This document shows positions 7,693 to 16,130 of a stretch of 64,000 bases of DNA, piece by piece. Position numbers and translations under genes: made by a program. Under the pieces are notes generated by a model. It worked only from the letters and a program-made list of their open reading frames with translations, was not told the origin of the DNA and ran no database searches. The stretch spans positions 8,735 to 72,734 of the forward strand of contig CAYLMK010000026.1 of the NCBI GenBank assembly GCA_964384945.1, given 5' to 3'. Within the stretch, counting starts at the first letter, position 1; each line of letters opens with the position of its first letter. The DNA is from S015-6 sp964384945 (GTDB taxonomy: Bacteria > Desulfobacterota > DSWW01).

Positions 7693-8672
7693 CGCAGAAG
7701 CCCCAAGAACCAGTCCAGGCGGTCCATGTATCGCCGGATCGTGGCCTCGGTCTCCGGGTGGGCCAGGGCCCGCCCCGCCTGCGTGTACTCGTGGTAGGCC
7801 ATGTAGCACCAGCTCAATCCCCGGAGCAGGATCGTTCGCTCGAGCAGGCGGGTCTTGGCGCGAAGCTCTTCGACCGGGAGGGAAAGGGCCGCCCGGCTTC
7901 GGTAGGCCTCCAGGAAGGCGATCTTCTCTTCCTCGGAGAAGAGGTGATCGGTCTTCCACAGGGTCGTCGTGGGCGCCAGGAAGTGGCCCAGATCCTGGTA
8001 CCGGTAGGATACGACCGCCTTCTCCCAGTCCACGAGCCAGGTCCGGTCTTCGGTCACCAGAAAGTTGCCGGAATTGACCTCGGTGTTGACGATGGACAGG
8101 GGCTCGCCGGCAAAGAGGCGGTCGCTCGCGGCCGCCAGGTCCAGGATCTCCGCGTGGTAGTCGCGAAGACGCTTGTACTGCTCAGTGAGCGGGTGGTCCG
8201 GGTAGCGGGTGAGCAGCCGGAGGCTCTCGTCGGCGATGTCGCGTATCGGCCGGGGCTGCACCTCGAGCCTCGGGTCCGCGGGAAGCCGGTGGATCGCGGC
8301 GAACACGGCCGCGGCCCGGTGGCTGTCCCGCCCGTAGTCGAGGTGCCCGCCTGGCAGATACTCCATCTGCAGGATGCCGTCGCCCAAGTCCCCGGTGTCC
8401 ATGGACCAGCGGCAGGGGCGCGGCGTGACGCCGGACGGCGCGACCGCCTCGAGCACGGCGAATTCGTAGGCGATCTGGTCGCGGCGGCCGAGCTGGCTAC
8501 CGTGGTTGAGCCGGATCACGGAGCGGCGCCCGCCGGGGCCGGAATCGGTGAGAAGGTAGTTCTCGTTGTATTCGCCCGCGGCAAGGAAGGCGAGATCGAA
8601 GGGGCCCTCGACCCAGCCCGAGGCCGAGAGCCAGTCGTGAACCGCCTGCGTCCGGTCAGCGGAGTGCGTCAC
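7689..8672 (-). CDS. aminoglycoside-phosphotransferase-fold kinase with atypical catalytic loop
   Basis: The protein is about 327 residues and kinase-like (APH/choline-kinase superfamily). The N-lobe includes GEYNENYLL and a lysine-poor VIRLN strand. The catalytic loop reads IVNTEVNSGNFLV where the family has HGDxxxxN, so His is replaced by Asn and the catalytic Asp by Glu. The following DFG-like motif is LVDWEKA. I prefer the GTG at 8672 because the upstream in-frame extension to ATG 8750 runs through duplicated intergenic DNA and into the preceding gene. It is coupled to the nucleoside hydrolase, so a role in nucleoside or sugar salvage is possible. The substrate is unknown. Confidence 0.7.
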   Translation of the reverse strand: MTHSADRTQAVHDWLSASGWVEGPFDLAFLAAGEYNENYLLTDSGPGGRRSVIRLNHGSQLGRRDQIAYEFAVLEAVAPSGVTPRPCRWSMDTGDLGDGILQMEYLPGGHLDYGRDSHRAAAVFAAIHRLPADPRLEVQPRPIRDIADESLRLLTRYPDHPLTEQYKRLRDYHAEILDLAAASDRLFAGEPLSIVNTEVNSGNFLVTEDRTWLVDWEKAVVSYRYQDLGHFLAPTTTLWKTDHLFSEEEKIAFLEAYRSRAALSLPVEELRAKTRLLERTILLRGLSWCYMAYHEYTQAGRALAHPETEATIRRYMDRLDWFLGLLR

Positions 8673-8684
8673 AAGCCCCTTTGC

Positions 8685-8724
8685 GTGGCTGTCCCCGACC
8701 GCTGTAAATCGGTGGCTGTCCCCG
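8685..8724. repeat. paired 13-bp direct repeat gtggctgtccccg
   Basis: The 13-mer gtggctgtccccg occurs at 8685-8697 and again at 8712-8724, 27 bases apart, in the gap between the FN3-protein gene and the kinase-like gene. It looks like a remnant of a dispersed intergenic element. Confidence 0.6.
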
Positions 8725-8733
8725 TTTACTCGG

Positions 8734-9825
8734 CTAGCGGACCCGCACATCGCCGACGCCCCAGATGAAGGAACGCGGGGGGTTGAGGGCGTGCTTGAAG
8801 ACGATCGTGTTCGTTCCCTGGGCGAGGAGCAGGTCGTCCGGCAGGACCAGGGGCGTCGGGCTCAGGGTGCGGTTGTTCCCCCCGGCGGGCACGCCCCCGA
8901 ACCACTGGCCGTTGACATAGATCTGCAATTCACCCTCGAAGTCCATGTCGTAGACATCGTAGTCGACAACCGCCGCGCCCGCCTGCCTGCCGTCGAACCG
9001 GAAGGCCACGGCCCTGGGCCGGCTCCTGTCCCCGCCGGGCACGTTCTTGAGGTTCCCGTAGAAGCCCGAGGCGGGCAGGTCGATGAGTTCCAGGACCTCC
9101 ACGGACCACACGCCCCAGTCGTCTTCGGAGCCGTCCGGGTTCCATACGAAGCTGAGTGTGTTCCGTCCGGTGTCGTCCAGGTAGTCGGCCGGAAGCAGGA
9201 ATACCTGCACGGGCGAGACGGACCCCTGCCCGCCCGTGACGTCCGCGAATCCCAGGCTCCTTCCGTTCAGGAGGATCTCGACCTCGGTGGGGGTATCGAC
9301 TTGCCAGAGGCGGCAGAGAAGGAGGAACTCCCCGGGACTGCCGTCAAAGGTGTAGGCGATCCCTTCTTCGTAGGCCGGGTCCGCCCCGGCGTAGCTCCCG
9401 TAGAAGCCGTCCTCGTGCAGATCGGGCATGTGGATCGAGGGAAGTTGCAGCGGCGGCTCATCGATCCGGATGCATGCCGGATTGCTGGGACCGCTCTCGT
9501 TGCCCTGCTCGTCAAATGCGGTCACGGCCCAGCAATGGTAGCCCGGCGGTACGTCTCGGACCTCGAAGGTCGCGATGCCCTGAAACTTCAGCCCATCGTG
9601 GATGTCCTCCACGAGCAGCTCACCCAGGCGGGCGCCAAGATACCCGGCGTCGTCGGACTCGTAGATCCGGTAGCCCCGCAGGTCGTGCTCGCGGTTTGCC
9701 TCCCAGACCAGAAGGAGGGTTTCTTGGGCGGAGACCTGCCGGGGGGCCGCCAGGAACGGCAGGATGAGGCAGGCCGAAGGGAGCGCAAGAATCAGGAGCG
9801 AACGGCCGAGCCGGGCTGTCTTCAC
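8734..9825 (-). CDS. secreted fibronectin type III protein with two WGV-type beta modules
   Basis: From the GTG at 9825 the product has 363 residues with a Sec signal (hydrophobic LLILALPSACLILPFLAAP, cleavage near VSA-QE). A fibronectin type III-like domain follows (VWEANREHDLRGYRIYESDD ... YHCWAVTAFDEQGNESGPSN). Then come two units of about 115 residues, each starting GFYG and ending WGVWSVEV or, at the extreme C-terminus, NPPRSFIWGVGDVRV. These units are diverged copies of the module tripled in the C1A peptidase. An upstream start at 9882 is possible but would put a non-hydrophobic stretch before the signal. Likely extracellular; no catalytic motif is seen. Confidence 0.75.
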   Translation of the reverse strand: MKTARLGRSLLILALPSACLILPFLAAPRQVSAQETLLLVWEANREHDLRGYRIYESDDAGYLGARLGELLVEDIHDGLKFQGIATFEVRDVPPGYHCWAVTAFDEQGNESGPSNPACIRIDEPPLQLPSIHMPDLHEDGFYGSYAGADPAYEEGIAYTFDGSPGEFLLLCRLWQVDTPTEVEILLNGRSLGFADVTGGQGSVSPVQVFLLPADYLDDTGRNTLSFVWNPDGSEDDWGVWSVEVLELIDLPASGFYGNLKNVPGGDRSRPRAVAFRFDGRQAGAAVVDYDVYDMDFEGELQIYVNGQWFGGVPAGGNNRTLSPTPLVLPDDLLLAQGTNTIVFKHALNPPRSFIWGVGDVRVR

Positions 9826-9882
9826 AATCGGTTCCCGTGGGTTTTGGGAGGAACTTCGGACTCTGCGAAACCCGCCAACCAA

Positions 9883-10136
9883 TCATACCTTTATAAGGCA
9901 GGATTCTCGGGCGAGTCAAGCAGGATCGAACGGTTTGCTCGATGAAAGAATCTATGCCCTCCATCTCGGCTGCGATAAGCTGTTTGTTATCCGGGTCTTC
10001 CTCGATCGCATCGACCCACAGCCGCCCGGGGGTGAAGGCTGCGTGCCGCGGAATCCGCCTTCTGATGGCCGCCGGAATTGCCGGGGGTTTATCATGTTTG
10101 TAAAGTAATGTATTTTATTATATGCGGGAGGCGGTG
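9883..10136. other. divergent spacer before the AAA+ gene
   Basis: This gap separates the leftward FN3 gene from the rightward AAA+ gene. 10085-10124 is A+T-rich (tgtttgtaaagtaatgtatt onward) and is the likely promoter area for the AAA+ gene, but I see no clear -35/-10 pair. No gene is visible. Confidence 0.4.
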
Positions 10137-11042
10137 ATGAGCGCTGCGAACCCAGACCCCTCAAAGAAACTCTCGGTCAAGGAATACGCGCCGGACGCGG
10201 ACGCGCAGGAGCCCTTCTATCTCCCTCTCGGCAGTGAAGTCGAGATCTTCGAGGCGGCCTACCGCAACCGGCTCCCCGTGCTGCTCAAGGGGCCGACCGG
10301 TTGCGGAAAAACCCGTTTCGTCGAGTACATGACCTATCGGCTCAAGGGCGGGTTGGGTACGGGCGGGGGCGCGCCCAGGGAGGGCGCCGTGGCCCGAAAC
10401 CTGGACCATCTGAAGCTCATCACGGTGGCGTGCCACGAGGACCTGACCGCCACCGACCTGGTGGGAAGGTACCTGATCGACGGCGCGAGCACGGTCTGGG
10501 CGGACGGCCCGCTCACCAAGGCGGTCCGGACCGGGGCGATCTGCTACCTGGACGAGGTCGTCGAGGCGCGCAAGGACACGCTCGTCCTGATCCACCCCCT
10601 GACCGACCACCGCAGGTTCCTGCCCCTGGACAAGAAGGGGCAGATCCTGGAGGCTCACCCGGACTTCCTGCTCGTGATCTCCTACAACCCCGGCTACCAG
10701 AGCGTGGCGAAGGACCTGAAACAGAGCACCCGGCAGCGGTTCGTGACGCTCGAGTTCGGGTACCCCCCTGCCGAGATGAACGCGAGGATCATTTCCCATG
10801 AGTGCGGGATCGCGCCCGAGCAGGCCCTGCAGCTCGCCCTGCTCGGCGAGAAGACGTTTCACCTGAAGCAGCAGGGGCTCGAGGAGGGCGTGAGCACCCG
10901 GCTGCTCATCTATGCGGGGCGGCTGATCCTGAGCGGGATCGCCCCGAGGATGGCCTGCAGGATCACGCTTTCCGCCTCGGTGACCGATGACCCGGACATG
11001 AACCGCGCGATCGAGGACCTGATCGACTCGGTGTTTGCCTAG
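10137..11042 (+). CDS. MoxR/CbbQ/NorQ-type AAA+ ATPase
   Basis: This 301-residue MoxR-family AAA+ protein is of the CbbQ/NorQ/NirQ branch. Walker A is GPTGCGKT at residues 52-59, Walker B ends in AICYLDEVVEAR, and the sensor region is VISYNPGYQ. Such ATPases, with a VWA partner, remodel or activate metalloenzymes such as Rubisco or nitric oxide reductase. I chose ATG 10137 because GGGAGG sits six bases before it; an in-frame ATG at 10122 lies upstream of that site. The VWA partner follows after a 259-base repeat-filled gap. No norCB or Rubisco genes are in view, so the client is unknown. Confidence 0.88.
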   Translation: MSAANPDPSKKLSVKEYAPDADAQEPFYLPLGSEVEIFEAAYRNRLPVLLKGPTGCGKTRFVEYMTYRLKGGLGTGGGAPREGAVARNLDHLKLITVACHEDLTATDLVGRYLIDGASTVWADGPLTKAVRTGAICYLDEVVEARKDTLVLIHPLTDHRRFLPLDKKGQILEAHPDFLLVISYNPGYQSVAKDLKQSTRQRFVTLEFGYPPAEMNARIISHECGIAPEQALQLALLGEKTFHLKQQGLEEGVSTRLLIYAGRLILSGIAPRMACRITLSASVTDDPDMNRAIEDLIDSVFA

Positions 11043-11301
11043 GCAGCAGCCGTCATTCCGGCGCAGGAGGGAACCCAGAGGCGGGCCGTTCCTTGATTCC
11101 CGCGCAGGAGAGGGTGTGCCATCCTCTTTCATCCCGGCCCAAGTGCGGAGCGCGTGAGGGCCGGGATCCAGAAGTCGGCATCCAGAACGGTCGCAACCGC
11201 CTGGCGCCGGGACTGGATGCCCGCCTTCGCGGGCATGACGGCAAACCGGAGCGCGTGAGGGCTGGGATCCGCAGGCTCCCTCGGAATGACGAAGCAGAGG
11301 C
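11043..11301. repeat. REP-like repeats inserted between the AAA+ and VWA genes
   Basis: The gap carries a perfect hairpin at 11217-11236 (atgcccgc-cttc-gcgggcat). It also has two copies of ggagcgcgtgagggcygggatcc at 11147-11169 and 11248-11270. No gene is seen. The element splits what is normally a tight two-gene unit. Confidence 0.7.
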
Positions 11302-14091
11302 GTGAACGCAGAGGATGGGTTGATGGAAGCTCTTGTTCAGCTCCTGGACCGGGGAGCGCCCCCCAGGGGCAGGCCGGACCGGAGGACCGAACGGATTCGG
11401 GCCAGGCTGGAGGATTTCCTCAGGCGTATGCCCGCCGGGCTCCATGACCCGGGCATGGAACTCGTCCGTTCGATCGCCGTGAGTGCGCCGGTCCAGGCCC
11501 AGGGTCTGCTCGAATGGCTGCCGGACCTGGCGCGGGTCCTTCCGGACCGGACGGCCCGGGAGGGCATCGAGCACGCCGTCCGGATCTCACGGGCCTCGGT
11601 GAGCGCCTCCTACGGGTTCCTCTCCCACCTGCTTTACGTAAACCACGCGCTCGGCGGCAGGAAACTCGGCCCGTGGGTGGACGAGGGCCTCCGGCTGCTC
11701 AAGGAAAACCCCTCGGCCGGCCGGGCCTACTTCGACCTCCATTCGCGCAGGGCCCGGGAAGGCGTCAGGAGGCAGGACGAAGCGGTCCGCCTGGAGGAGA
11801 TCCGGGAGTCGCTCCGCCTCTACGTGCACGGGATCTGCGGACACAGGCTCGAGGTACAGAGCGCCGGGGAGGCCGTCGCCGGGTTCGCGGGCGGGCGGCC
11901 CTGGAGCCTTCCCCATTCGGACGCTCACGGCATCTTTCTGCCGCCCGCCGTGCAGGCCTTTGCCTCGCACCACGAGAACCGCCTTTTCTATCGGATCCTC
12001 GCCGCGCACCAGGCCGGCTATCACGAGGCCGGCACCTTCGGCTTCGGGCTGGTCTCCTTTCTGGCGCGGCTGGCCGGGCATCCCGCCCTGGGAAGATGGA
12101 GGCCCGAACTTCAAAGGCGGGACGGGCAGGATGATTTCCTCTCGGACCTCCAGGTCTTCTTCCATCTCTTCCCGCGGCCCGGGCTTGCTCAGCGAATCTT
12201 CGTCGCGGTCGAGGACGGCCGCGTGGATGCGCACCTGCGGCGCCGCTATCCCGGCCTGGAGGCGGACATGGACCCGTTCGTCGAGGCCATCCTGGCGAAG
12301 CGCCCCGGCCTGGGCGGCCTCACCCTGGGGGCTGCGCTCCTGGAGATGCTCGATCGGATCTCGCTTGCGCCCGGCAGGCGGCCGGTCGCGGTGCCGCCCG
12401 CGCTCCTCCATCTCTGGCACCTCATGGCGGACCGTCTCGCACCGGCCTTTGCGCCCGGCGCCTCGGTCGAGGACGCGGCCGTGGCCGCGACCGAGCTTTA
12501 CTGGTTCTTCCAGGGCGTGCTCAGGGTGGGCGCCCGCCTTGCGGACTCGTGGCCGGCGGCCCCCGGCGCGGAGAACGGGCCGGGCCGGGAGTATCTCTCG
12601 AGCGACTTGTTCGCCCATATCCTCTTTCCGGAGGCCCCCGCGGCCGAGATCGAGGGGGAGGCAGGCGTGATCGATCCGCCTGGAAGCCCGGACGCTCCGC
12701 TCGACTATCGAGGGGAAACGGACCTCGGCCAGGTGCAGAAGGGGCTTCAGATGGCCGAGCACCTGGAAAGCGCCTCGTCGCGCGACCCGGATGCAGGCAG
12801 GCGGATCCTGTCGCTTGACGAACTCAAGCGTCTGCTCGAAATGGGCCTGGAGATCACCGTGGAGAGCGTCCGGGACGAGGCCCTGCAGGGCCCCGGCCTT
12901 TTCTACCAGAACCCCTCGCAGGCCTTTCCCGTGATGCCCCCGTTCAAGAAGAAGCAGGAAGAAGGCGCGGCCCTCAAGGGACAGATGCTCTCCCTGCTCC
13001 GGCGGGAGCACAGGCGGAACGCGCGGGAGCAGGATGCGACGATCTATTACTACGATGAGTGGGATTACACGATCCAGGATTACCGGGCCGGCTGGTGCCG
13101 GCTGCTTGAGCGGGAGGTCAGCCCGGACGGCCGGGGCTTTGCGGCCCGGGCCCGGGCCTCCTGCGGACCGCTCATCCCCTCGGTGCGCAGGCAGTTCGAA
13201 AAGATCCGTCCCGAGGAATACAGGAAGGAGAAGGCCCTCCTGGACGGGGAGGAGATCGACCTGGACCGGACGGTCGAGCACCTGGTCGACCGGCGGAGCG
13301 GGCTTCCGGGGACGAACCGGCTCTACCAGCAGCGCAGGAAGGTGGAGCGGGACGTTTGCACGGTCTTTCTGGTCGACATGAGTTCGAGCACGGGCGAGCC
13401 GGTCTCGGCGACGGCGGGGGAGGAGGCCGAGGACGGCGAGGCGCTCCGGGACCGCAGCGGCGGCCGCACACCGGCCGGCCGGGACGACCTCGGGGGGGTG
13501 CTCGCCGGCATGAGGACGAGCCTCGCGGCGGGCGGGATCGCGGACGACGGCCGGAACGAACGGAAGCGGATCATCGACGTGGAGAAGGAAGCACTCATCC
13601 TGCTCGCGGAGGCCCTGGGTGCCCTGGGGGACCGGTACGGCATCTACGGATTCTCCGGATCCGGGCGAAACCAGGTCGACTTCTACACGATCAAGGAGTG
13701 CTCGCAGCGGCATTCCAGCCGGATCCGGGACGGCATCGGCGCCATCGAGCCGAAGGGCAGTACGCGGATGGGCGCGGCCCTGCGCCATTGCCGGGCCAAG
13801 CTCGCCAGGCAGGATGCCCGCCGGAAGCTCCTGTTCCTGTTGAGCGACGGGTTCCCCCAGGATCTGGACTACGGATACGACCGGACCAGCCACGAATACG
13901 GGGTCCGGGACACGGCGCAGGCCCTGGCCGAACTCGAGAAGGACGGAACGCACACCTACTGCATCACCGTGGACCGCCGGGGCGAGGACTACCTCCGGAA
14001 GATGTGCCCGGAATCGCGGTACATGGTCATCCGCGACATCCTGTCCCTGCCTGAAGCGCTGCTCAAGCTTTACAGGAAGGTGGCCGCATGA
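11302..14091 (+). CDS. VWA-domain protein of the NorD/CbbO type
   Basis: The product is 929 residues from GTG 11302, or 922 from ATG 11323. The long helical N-terminal part is followed by a C-terminal von Willebrand A domain: the MIDAS motif is VFLVDMSSSTGEP, with GSTRMGAALRHCRAKL as the threonine loop and LLFLLSDGFPQDLDY as the last acid. NorD/CbbO proteins work with NorQ/CbbQ ATPases, the MIDAS metal contacting the client enzyme. A low-complexity Asp/Glu/Gly-rich insert interrupts the VWA domain just after the MIDAS. Its stop overlaps the following kinase start by four bases (ATGA). Confidence 0.85.
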   Translation: MNAEDGLMEALVQLLDRGAPPRGRPDRRTERIRARLEDFLRRMPAGLHDPGMELVRSIAVSAPVQAQGLLEWLPDLARVLPDRTAREGIEHAVRISRASVSASYGFLSHLLYVNHALGGRKLGPWVDEGLRLLKENPSAGRAYFDLHSRRAREGVRRQDEAVRLEEIRESLRLYVHGICGHRLEVQSAGEAVAGFAGGRPWSLPHSDAHGIFLPPAVQAFASHHENRLFYRILAAHQAGYHEAGTFGFGLVSFLARLAGHPALGRWRPELQRRDGQDDFLSDLQVFFHLFPRPGLAQRIFVAVEDGRVDAHLRRRYPGLEADMDPFVEAILAKRPGLGGLTLGAALLEMLDRISLAPGRRPVAVPPALLHLWHLMADRLAPAFAPGASVEDAAVAATELYWFFQGVLRVGARLADSWPAAPGAENGPGREYLSSDLFAHILFPEAPAAEIEGEAGVIDPPGSPDAPLDYRGETDLGQVQKGLQMAEHLESASSRDPDAGRRILSLDELKRLLEMGLEITVESVRDEALQGPGLFYQNPSQAFPVMPPFKKKQEEGAALKGQMLSLLRREHRRNAREQDATIYYYDEWDYTIQDYRAGWCRLLEREVSPDGRGFAARARASCGPLIPSVRRQFEKIRPEEYRKEKALLDGEEIDLDRTVEHLVDRRSGLPGTNRLYQQRRKVERDVCTVFLVDMSSSTGEPVSATAGEEAEDGEALRDRSGGRTPAGRDDLGGVLAGMRTSLAAGGIADDGRNERKRIIDVEKEALILLAEALGALGDRYGIYGFSGSGRNQVDFYTIKECSQRHSSRIRDGIGAIEPKGSTRMGAALRHCRAKLARQDARRKLLFLLSDGFPQDLDYGYDRTSHEYGVRDTAQALAELEKDGTHTYCITVDRRGEDYLRKMCPESRYMVIRDILSLPEALLKLYRKVAA

Positions 14092-16130
14092 GGGACGCAA
14101 ACGAGACCAAGCAGGAACTCATCCGCGAGCTGGCGGAGCTGCGGAGCCGCGAAGGCAAGTTCAGGGACTTCTTCGTGAACGCGCCGGTCCAGAGATTCCT
14201 GCTGCTGGACGCGGACCTGAACATCGTGGCGGGCAACGAAGTCGTGCTGGACCTGTTCTCCGGCTTTTTCGGAGTGAAGAAAGAGGATCTCATCGGAAGG
14301 AGCTTCCCGGAGCTCATCCCGGGCTTCCAGGGCAGCGACCGGCACGCGAAATACCTGGAGGTCCTCCGGACCGGGATCCCCTTTCACACCGAGGTACTCG
14401 TTCCTCCGCCCCAGGCGGGAGACGTGAGGATCTCGGTATCGGTCTTCAAGGCCGGGGAAGGCCTCGGAATCATCGCCACAGACATCACCGAGCAATCGCG
14501 CGTGGCCGAGGCCCTGAAGAAGAGCGAGGAGCGGTATCGCACCTTTTTCGATGAAGCGCCGGTCGCCCTGTGGGAGATAGACTGCTCCGGCTTGAAAGAA
14601 ACCTGTGACCAGCTTCGGAACCGCGGCGTCACCGACTTCAAGGCCTATTTCGAGACGCACCCCGAAGAAGCCGCCCGGTGCGAGCGGCGGGTGAGGCTCG
14701 TCGAGATGAACCGGGCGAGCCTGGAGCTTACCGAAGGGGGCAGCAAGGAGGAGGTCCTCAAAAACCTGGGCCGGCTGCTCCCCAAGGACACCTCCCCCCC
14801 TTTTTCGCCCGGCATCCTGGCGGTGGCCGAAGGCAGGACCTCTTTCCAGAGACAGGTCAGCTCGACCACGCTCGCGGGAAGAAAGAAGCATTTCCTCTAC
14901 CGATGGTGCGTGCTGCCGGGCTTCGAGAAGACGTTCTCGAAGGTCCTGGTATCGCTTGTGGACATGACGGACCGGGTGCTGCTCGAGCAGGAACTGCTGA
15001 GGACGCAGAAGCTGGAATCCCTCGGCGTGCTGGCCGGGGGCATCGCGCATGACTTCAACAACCTCTTGACCGCCATCTCGGCCAACCTCGCGATGGCCCT
15101 GATGTACGGGAAGCTCGAAGGCGAGATCGCAGACATGCTGAGCGAAGCGGAAAGGGCCACGCACCGGGCGACAAGCCTGACCCAGCAATTGCTCGCCTTT
15201 GCCAGGGGAGGGAAGCCGGTCAAGAAGACCCTGTCCATCCGGAGGCTGCTCCTCGACACGGTCGAGTTCTCCCTGCGCGGCTCCAGGGCGCGAAGCGTGT
15301 GCTTCGTTCCGGAGCGCCTCTGGGACATCTCGGCGGACGAGGGGCAGATCCAGCAGGTGATCCAGAATCTGGTGATCAACGCGGACCAGGCAATGCCCGA
15401 GGGCGGGGAGATCCGGGTCTCGGCCGAGAGCGTCCTGGTCGGCCCGACGGACCAGATCCCTCTGAAACAAGGCCGATACGTGAAGGTGGCCGTGGCCGAT
15501 CAGGGGATCGGCATTTCGAGCAAGCATCTGGACAGGGTCTTCGATCCCTTTTTCACCACCAAGCAGAAAGGAAGCGGCCTGGGCCTGACCACGTGCTTCA
15601 CGATCGTGAAGAACCACGAAGGGCATATCCGCGTGCGGTCCGAGGTGGACAAGGGAACCACGGTCGAGGTCTTCCTGCCTGCTTCCGGGGGAACCGTTCG
15701 GGCAAGGGAGCCCCAGGGTGCCCGCCCGTTGCGAGGCGAGGGGAGAGTCCTGCTGATCGACGACGAGGAGATGATCCGCAAGTCCGCAGGCGAGATGATC
15801 AGGCGATTCGGGTACGAGGTGACCCTGGCCGAGGACGGAGAGGAAGGGATCCGGCGCTTCCGGGAGGCCGGCGCACGGGGCCTGCCCTTCCATGCGGTCA
15901 TCGTGGACCTGACGATCCGCGGCGGAAAGGGAGGAAAGGAGGCCCTGGAAGGGCTGCTCTCGATCGACCCGGATGCAAAGGTACTCGTCTCCAGCGGCTA
16001 TTCGGATGATCCCGTGATGGCCGATTTCGAAGCCCACGGCTTCCGCGGCGTGATCCGCAAGCCTTACAAGATCGAGGAAGTCGGCGAAATCCTGCGCCGC
16101 GTGATCTCCGGCGCTACGGGCCCTGGTTGA
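14088..16130 (+). CDS. hybrid PAS histidine kinase with C-terminal receiver
   Basis: The 680-residue soluble kinase has two PAS-like regions (about 20-140 and 150-300). The phosphoacceptor helix is GIAHDFNNLLTAI, with the histidine near residue 321, of the NtrB-like HDFNN type. The ATPase domain has NAD at QNLVINADQAM and the G-boxes DQGIGIS and GSGLGLTT. A receiver domain begins VLLIDDEE, with phospho-acceptor Asp607 in VIVDLTIRGG and Lys in IRKPYKIEE. No transmembrane segment is seen, so it senses a cytoplasmic signal. It is coupled to the NorD-like gene upstream. The 3' end overlaps the convergent beta-lactamase-fold gene by 17 bases. Confidence 0.9.
   Translation: MRDANETKQELIRELAELRSREGKFRDFFVNAPVQRFLLLDADLNIVAGNEVVLDLFSGFFGVKKEDLIGRSFPELIPGFQGSDRHAKYLEVLRTGIPFHTEVLVPPPQAGDVRISVSVFKAGEGLGIIATDITEQSRVAEALKKSEERYRTFFDEAPVALWEIDCSGLKETCDQLRNRGVTDFKAYFETHPEEAARCERRVRLVEMNRASLELTEGGSKEEVLKNLGRLLPKDTSPPFSPGILAVAEGRTSFQRQVSSTTLAGRKKHFLYRWCVLPGFEKTFSKVLVSLVDMTDRVLLEQELLRTQKLESLGVLAGGIAHDFNNLLTAISANLAMALMYGKLEGEIADMLSEAERATHRATSLTQQLLAFARGGKPVKKTLSIRRLLLDTVEFSLRGSRARSVCFVPERLWDISADEGQIQQVIQNLVINADQAMPEGGEIRVSAESVLVGPTDQIPLKQGRYVKVAVADQGIGISSKHLDRVFDPFFTTKQKGSGLGLTTCFTIVKNHEGHIRVRSEVDKGTTVEVFLPASGGTVRAREPQGARPLRGEGRVLLIDDEEMIRKSAGEMIRRFGYEVTLAEDGEEGIRRFREAGARGLPFHAVIVDLTIRGGKGGKEALEGLLSIDPDAKVLVSSGYSDDPVMADFEAHGFRGVIRKPYKIEEVGEILRRVISGATGPG

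Noticed and set aside
10137..14091. Nitric oxide reductase operon
   Set aside because: Only the AAA+ and VWA accessory genes are present; no norC, norB or related enzyme is in the window.
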